DNA of 25,442 nt from a virus. Shown here in pieces: positions 22,801-25,442 of the stretch. The DNA is taken from the IMG/VR virus record IMGVR_UViG_3300020185_000238, positions 1 to 25,442 of that record; one strand, written 5' to 3'. The notes under the pieces were generated by a model. The model did not search any database. It saw only the letters and a program-made list of their open reading frames with translations, and was not told the DNA's origin. Numbering within the stretch: position 1 is the stretch's first letter; the number at the start of each line of letters is the position of its first letter. Position numbers and translations under genes: made by a program.

Positions 22801-23927
22801 ACTCGATCTGCAGCGTTTTCTACAGCGGGAGGCAAACGTCCAGTTAGTCCAGCTAATCCTCCAAGTGGAGTTTGTGTTGCTTCAAAGTCCTTTAACCCTG
22901 CTGCACTGTAAGTTCCAATTCCCGTAGGTTTTTTAGGCGATGATAATTTGACTGAATCTACATCACTGCCTACATCTGAAGATGCGTCATCTACAGGAGG
23001 TTTTAATTTAGTATCAGTGCCTTTATCTAATGATGGCCTTACTATGTTTATTCCACTACCGATTGTACCGCCAAGCAGACCTGCGGCAATACCTACTTCA
23101 CGATATTCTGCTATTGCCTCTGCATCATCTAAAGGCATACCTGCTTGCCAACGTTCTAATACTTGTTGACCAATTTCAGTCGGCACTTCTGATACAGTAC
23201 CCTGTACCCCGCCTGATACTGCTCTAGTAAATATATTTTTTCCGGGTTTTAATAATCCGGTAAGTAACAGTCTATCTGCAATAGTATTTAATGTAGCCGA
23301 TCCTACAGCCGCTGTTAAGGTATTAGTTCTGTTAACAGCGTCTAATTCACCTTTTGCAACTTGTTCTTCAGCACGTTGTAAACCGCTGCCATAAAAAAAC
23401 GGGGTCATAACTCCAATACCTGCAGCACCTCCTACAAGAGGACCACCTGCTAAAGTACCTATTCCAGTAGCAGCTAAACCTGCGCCCATTTGAGGTCCAG
23501 ATTGTCCAGCAATCTCACCCAAATAAGATAGTGTATCTGCAATGCCGCCTTCTCGGGCTTCATCAAAAGTTCTAAACGGTGTAGTTGTACCTGCACGAGA
23601 GAGCTGCGTTCTACGTGCTGCTGCTTCTTGACCAGCGCCAAGATCACTAATAAAGTCAGACCCTACTACATCACCAAAATCTCTAACAGTAGTACCTAAT
23701 GCACTGCGCGCTTGTGTTAAGCCAGATTCAAACCCACGACCAAATGCAGTACCATCATCTACTGCCTGATCTCCGTAAACACTTTCAAATTTAGTTTCAA
23801 AAGCACGTTCTAAGGCTTGAATTTGACCTGTAGCATTAGCAATCTCTTCAGGCGTTGGCTCGTCTCCAGCAAACTGCACATCATATGTTTTACCGCTGTA
23901 GTCGCCCCTGACTTGCATCATGCCCAT
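16857..23927 (-). CDS. Giant polyvalent virion protein with FtsK-gamma-like, zincin and LPD38-like regions (2356 aa)
   Basis: This 2356-aa protein looks like a phage internal or ejected virion protein. In order: a short domain, a Gly/Ala-rich hydrophobic region near residues 139-180 (GAGLAATGIGTLAGGPLVGG), an FtsK-gamma-like winged helix (437-497), five copies of an 8-residue Pro/Glu/Val repeat (about 527-566), a charged coiled coil (about 870-990), a zincin site HEVLH (H1173, E1174, H1177) with downstream DEFIAEAF near 1216-1224, then long helical regions and hydrophobic stretches near 1816 and 2076-2096 recalling LPD38-type polyvalent proteins. Roles inferred: entry into the cell with the DNA, cleavage of a peptide or cell-wall target, DNA binding. 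The ATG at 23927 follows AAGGA by nine bases. No RNA polymerase motifs were noticed. Confidence 0.8.
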   Translation of the reverse strand: MGMMQVRGDYSGKTYDVQFAGDEPTPEEIANATGQIQALERAFETKFESVYGDQAVDDGTAFGRGFESGLTQARSALGTTVRDFGDVVGSDFISDLGAGQEAAARRTQLSRAGTTTPFRTFDEAREGGIADTLSYLGEIAGQSGPQMGAGLAATGIGTLAGGPLVGGAAGIGVMTPFFYGSGLQRAEEQVAKGELDAVNRTNTLTAAVGSATLNTIADRLLLTGLLKPGKNIFTRAVSGGVQGTVSEVPTEIGQQVLERWQAGMPLDDAEAIAEYREVGIAAGLLGGTIGSGINIVRPSLDKGTDTKLKPPVDDASSDVGSDVDSVKLSSPKKPTGIGTYSAAGLKDFEATQTPLGGLAGLTGRLPPAVENAADRVSASDVDGDNVDAFIAGLGGSQTLQDTPTEVGDRYGGSTLGGNQTLQQFKSTEPTVKSKVDDAALLEDARKSVTERKVASVSALQRDLKISGARAAKLISLLAAETNPIVGPADKKGRRKYIPITVESTPDSAPIVPDTITSTTELDGSTGVKPVTEPEVEPVAEPEVEPVAEPEVEPVTEPEVEPVAEPEQGAQLPVGTKNLRDESGEFVGDATDQAFPDAGATGSEFVQSYDKALNPVAGPKISDTSGLNYTAEKAPVKVRTEVLEAISELPPAQQKAMLTREIEAAEAESLQGNLLLNKIGELFLTRNTKQGEAARSILLQQGAISDANQQPDITDLEDKKRILNLLDMTDDAAKKMKDPNAFAARAFFKNFLRPVDAIEEAAVVSVLYAPASSPKNPKIQKRTSKVTKFPEGTPAMASALNPEDGFVYGDTIFEEAAEVSDAAYEFYSNETQEKALQALQWMESNMSDDVNNFASDVIAEQLDMAVHTLTPAERDAQIQLRRERKSELQKGRRDEDKRLREMSAAEEAQQRFENSPEGQDAAVLAEARAVAYARQRAERIERMRSEGGYDRAQEADKKARMKALAADYANYIRKKNKAAAAASQGQPNQFDQDQANLAEIKLNSTEEAYLKDAPLLADADLLSEANVAEVSADILLDENINQDSIGLGLSQSQLEAQFERRSETLSRDDDYDSRYLLASELYAQSVPLPPSIRNTLAAGDLSGALIAIANISPSKALRSVANKLAGYTGDTKIQLVSGGLKDPQGNVAAGVFYPATNTIAIDSNLGMNAHTILHEVLHAGTAAQLARKNLPEVRQLTRIYEAVKAQMPEGSDYATRSIDEFIAEAFSNPDFQVKLAGIPMSGLKFPTAWQNFKEAVRRVFRNLMGRAPESVFDRTDLLLDYILAPQLSTRAAPAMYLTASTPEGAVDATKEATDAVKPTTREELRDMQDRAKNSAPYTGAKSFFYGVSPLNILADTLKRNHDNDAGMRLNKVINKQSSKLRDKTIKLDYIVNQIKDFRRAASAEQYNALQQLVPTSTLNRIDPSVKRNIYTSYGVVTTDPVSLEKERTNHSTLERRENYIKEFTAKHPDFKITKIAPLSKDKLAVYDALAEDYKNIGEDGQRVYRTMRNYFQETYDEIAPALRDRINSISDDAAVRKTAFDKLSELLLKDSGIITPYFPLMRKGSYRLSYTAIDPQDQDPDAKPQVDRFVEYFPTKIAMMEAKQKVKDYNAAMLKRPDVIAANLDTIFDEKTGQSRPNPMLSAESLEPEATKLTPNSDYGKAPSSGFVFNVLNVLQAAGVQKMEGGKGSKVISDILDLSLDALPERSFMQGFRTRKGVRGFLGDTTPTGYSLANFDLIDMMETKGRDLNRQVVQLQSSAEIQGVMGDIVKLTTDPETAEIGDRLQKIAEFGQRPNVSRWSQIATNLGFNWTMGLNFSSAALTFFDVGMSVMPLLSGKYGAGKTTRAFGDAVKAIAAAPRAKTLTVDDENGDKVKEQYDLGAFGLSLGNLDFSDPASVPEGLRDLDVLVRYATEQAQMGQSLTQETLELDMYTGDTGSDRVSRIGKKIIDTSQKWGGAMFHHSERYGREVSLVAAYKLEIDKLSNGGKKALTDADKQAAAEAAVDFVEFTLGGTASAGRPVYAQGPIGNILFLFKRFAISKYYMMLRMLNDATKVLPRDQYDTEEAYQDAVDGRRIARAQGANFLITTGLIAGASGMPLFGELGIMYDLLFRDEDEDNWDVMTKKWMGDPVYGGLVDMTGLEIGDRIALNNMLYRPPLIDKDQNPLFTLAEQLGGPVIGITSQVSRGASLIAEGNVWRGIEAASPAAVRNVMKTGRYATEGNLTLRGDEITATSPYTLAGQLLGFASHAHIEQLNMNRNERQKYYSMQDRKRKILRKANKARREGDVEGLRRAYEEANEHNSRLPSDARKLVITSDSFKNSYKNFQRVSEEMVGGMQYSPSMRRSAGEYDGGLSSPVS
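22230..22349 (-). repeat. Five tandem 24-base repeats inside the giant gene
   Basis: Five contiguous 24-base units begin at 22230, 22254, 22278, 22302 and 22326. They are nearly identical: one alternating T/C base in each, and one further change in the last copy. In the minus-strand protein they encode an 8-residue Pro/Glu/Val repeat (VEPVAEPE type), an acidic, proline-rich flexible linker between the FtsK-gamma-like domain and the following region. They have no spacers, so they are not a CRISPR array. Unit number may vary between relatives. Confidence 0.9.
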
Positions 23928-23939
23928 AGGTTACTATCC

Positions 23940-25442
23940 TTACCTAACATCAATTATTGGATTGTTTATATTTTGATACGGCAATGTCGGAACTATACCT
24001 GCGGGTGCAAGATGTTCAACTAAAGCTGTTTGCGCTCGTTGTAAGTCTTCTCTTGCTTGCATTGCCTCAGTTTTATTTACACCGGGTAAAAGTTCCCCAT
24101 TTAAATTAGTAAATTTTTCATAAGTTTCTGCAGCAGTATCAACGTCTTTTTGAAGTTGAGTATTTATTTGCCCAAAAGTCATTAACGGTTTTTGCGATTT
24201 AGCATTTGCCGCCATGCGCGCAATATCTTTACGAGCTTGTAACGTCTGCTGTGCCATATCCATATCAGCAAGTTTGCCAAGAATATTGAGTTCTTCAGCA
24301 TCCTGTGCTTTTTGACCTTTCATATATGATCCAAAGGCACCCAGACCTGACTCACCTATGGCACTAAGCAGGTTAGGATTACTGCTAGCCATAAGCCGCA
24401 TACCCATCTCAGCTAGACCTAACCACTTATCTTGATCTGCCGACTTCTCACGTTCTGCTAAAATATCCAACAGCTTCTGCTCGTAGGACGATGGAGAGTC
24501 ACTAGCACGGTTAGCCATAGGATTAATGGCAGCTATGCCTGTATCTTTTGCGGGTGTAACTACATTTCCATTCTTAACAGTTTTGTCGATTAACGGTAGA
24601 TTTTTTAAAATTTCTGCTGCGTCTTTGTCTATAACTGTATCAGTTTTAGGAGGCCCATCATAACTAAACGGAAGCGTTGTATTAGCATCTCCAGCATCAT
24701 TGGGCACCATAAAGTCGGTTGTAGATTTTGGAGGAATAGTTGTAGTCTCTTCTAAGTCAAAATCAAAATAGTTATCTCCACCACCAAGGGCTGCTGCTCC
24801 GAAGTTAGCCGCTGTTTTTCCAGTATTTAGAACTGCAGTCCCTACATTATCCGCAGCCGTAATAACTTGTCCCGAAGTTAACGCTCGTTCAGGTACAACA
24901 GATGGCTCAGGTATATATTCCGCTCCCGCAGCCCTTGCTAATACGCTTGTCATATCACTTGCTTTTTTTATTGCAGAATCAGTTCTATCTAAAAGAGCCT
25001 CTTCTTGACGTTTGCGGGCTGTTTCAAATTTACGTAATCTATGTGCTTCTTTCTGATCATCAGTTAAATTATCTACAAGTCCTACACCTTCTGCTGTAGC
25101 AACTCTGTTATCCATATCAAACGTATTAGGAAACGCCGAACCTGTGTATGCTTTAATTCCTGTTTTTGCATCTCGTGCTTGCTTAGAGATAAGTTCTTTA
25201 TAAGATAAATCTGGATTATCTAATTGATTACGTGGAGCGGAAGGTACTAACCCTAGCCCTGTTTTTTGTAAAGTTGTATAGTCTAGAGACGAGCGCACGG
25301 GACTAGAAGCTGTATAAGCGTTTTCTCCTGCGGTTAATCCTTCGGCCCTTTCTGCATCCAATCTTGCTTCTGCGAGATCAAATCTTTCATCAGCATCAAC
25401 GTCTTTTTCCTCCATTGCGCGTAACCGTTTACGCACTTCAAC
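23940..25442 (-). CDS. Probable internal virion protein, 5'-truncated
   Basis: The open frame runs to the window edge (500 codons plus stop visible), so the gene starts outside and the GTG at 25436 is not a convincing start. The N-terminal visible part is a charged helix (RKRLRAMEEKDVDADERFDLAEARLDAE). The centre is low-complexity with Pro, Thr and Asp. The C-terminal half contains QDKWLGLAEMGMRLMASSNPNLLSAIGESGLGAFGSYMKGQ, a pattern I associate with phage internal virion (ejection) proteins, followed by a helix with many Ala and Gln. Twelve bases separate it from the giant gene downstream, so they are co-transcribed. The identification is by resemblance. Confidence 0.65.
   Translation of the reverse strand, partial: VEVRKRLRAMEEKDVDADERFDLAEARLDAERAEGLTAGENAYTASSPVRSSLDYTTLQKTGLGLVPSAPRNQLDNPDLSYKELISKQARDAKTGIKAYTGSAFPNTFDMDNRVATAEGVGLVDNLTDDQKEAHRLRKFETARKRQEEALLDRTDSAIKKASDMTSVLARAAGAEYIPEPSVVPERALTSGQVITAADNVGTAVLNTGKTAANFGAAALGGGDNYFDFDLEETTTIPPKSTTDFMVPNDAGDANTTLPFSYDGPPKTDTVIDKDAAEILKNLPLIDKTVKNGNVVTPAKDTGIAAINPMANRASDSPSSYEQKLLDILAEREKSADQDKWLGLAEMGMRLMASSNPNLLSAIGESGLGAFGSYMKGQKAQDAEELNILGKLADMDMAQQTLQARKDIARMAANAKSQKPLMTFGQINTQLQKDVDTAAETYEKFTNLNGELLPGVNKTEAMQAREDLQRAQTALVEHLAPAGIVPTLPYQNINNPIIDVR

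Noticed and set aside
16857-23927. Giant protein as an N4-type virion RNA polymerase
   Set aside because: The size, strand and nearby hairpins suggested it, but no T7-like RNA polymerase motifs were seen and the domains visible (zincin, FtsK-gamma-like, LPD38-like) are different.

Overview
The window looks like a stretch of a tailed double-stranded DNA phage genome, probably lytic and probably from a marine or other aquatic bacterial host. Three things point to a phage: densely packed genes with 1-20 base overlaps, a complete phage-style replication module, and a very large polyvalent virion protein. No integrase, tRNA, rRNA, insertion sequence or CRISPR array was seen. Host and sampling environment are inferences: several proteins resemble, from memory, families of uncultured marine phages, and nothing in the sequence names the host.

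Layout. (1) Positions 1-4927, plus strand, accessory/early block: the end of a MoxR-type AAA+ ATPase with a frame break near 263, a small CxxC protein, a protein joining an HExxH metallopeptidase-like domain to a VWA domain, a second small CxxC protein, and three unrecognised proteins, the last two sharing a C-terminal module. A palindromic hairpin with a GAAA loop occurs four times here, three times between genes and once inside the VWA gene. (2) 4997-5998, plus strand: VRR-NUC nuclease, a short coiled-coil protein, an HTH protein and a small helical protein. (3) 5999-6110: a gene-free spacer that can fold into a long stem. (4) 6111-16772, plus strand, DNA metabolism: OB/winged-helix-like protein, HTH+DUF6378-like protein, family A DNA polymerase with proofreading domain, four-Cys PD-(D/E)XK nuclease, HNH-like protein, SNF2-like helicase, an unrecognised 129-aa protein, an HTH protein, a Cys-motif protein, a gp2.5-like single-strand-binding protein, a primase-helicase fusion and a 75-aa protein. 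A Rho-independent terminator closes the block at 16831-16858. (5) 16857-25442, minus strand: a 2356-aa protein with a zincin site, an FtsK-gamma-like DNA-binding domain and LPD38-like C-terminal regions, preceded by a 5'-truncated gene for a probable internal virion protein. The two blocks converge on the terminator.

How the genes work together. The primase-helicase would unwind and prime, the single-strand-binding protein would coat the template, the polymerase would copy and proofread, and the nucleases and SNF2-like enzyme would process or remodel DNA. The MoxR/VWA pair is expected to act as an ATP-driven remodelling machine with an unknown client. The minus-strand proteins probably travel in the virion and enter the cell with the DNA. 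The most notable observations are the FtsK-gamma-like domain inside a virion-type protein, the repeated GAAA-capped hairpin with stem-extending compensatory changes, the broken MoxR frame, and the mutually exclusive RNA folds at the end of the replication block.
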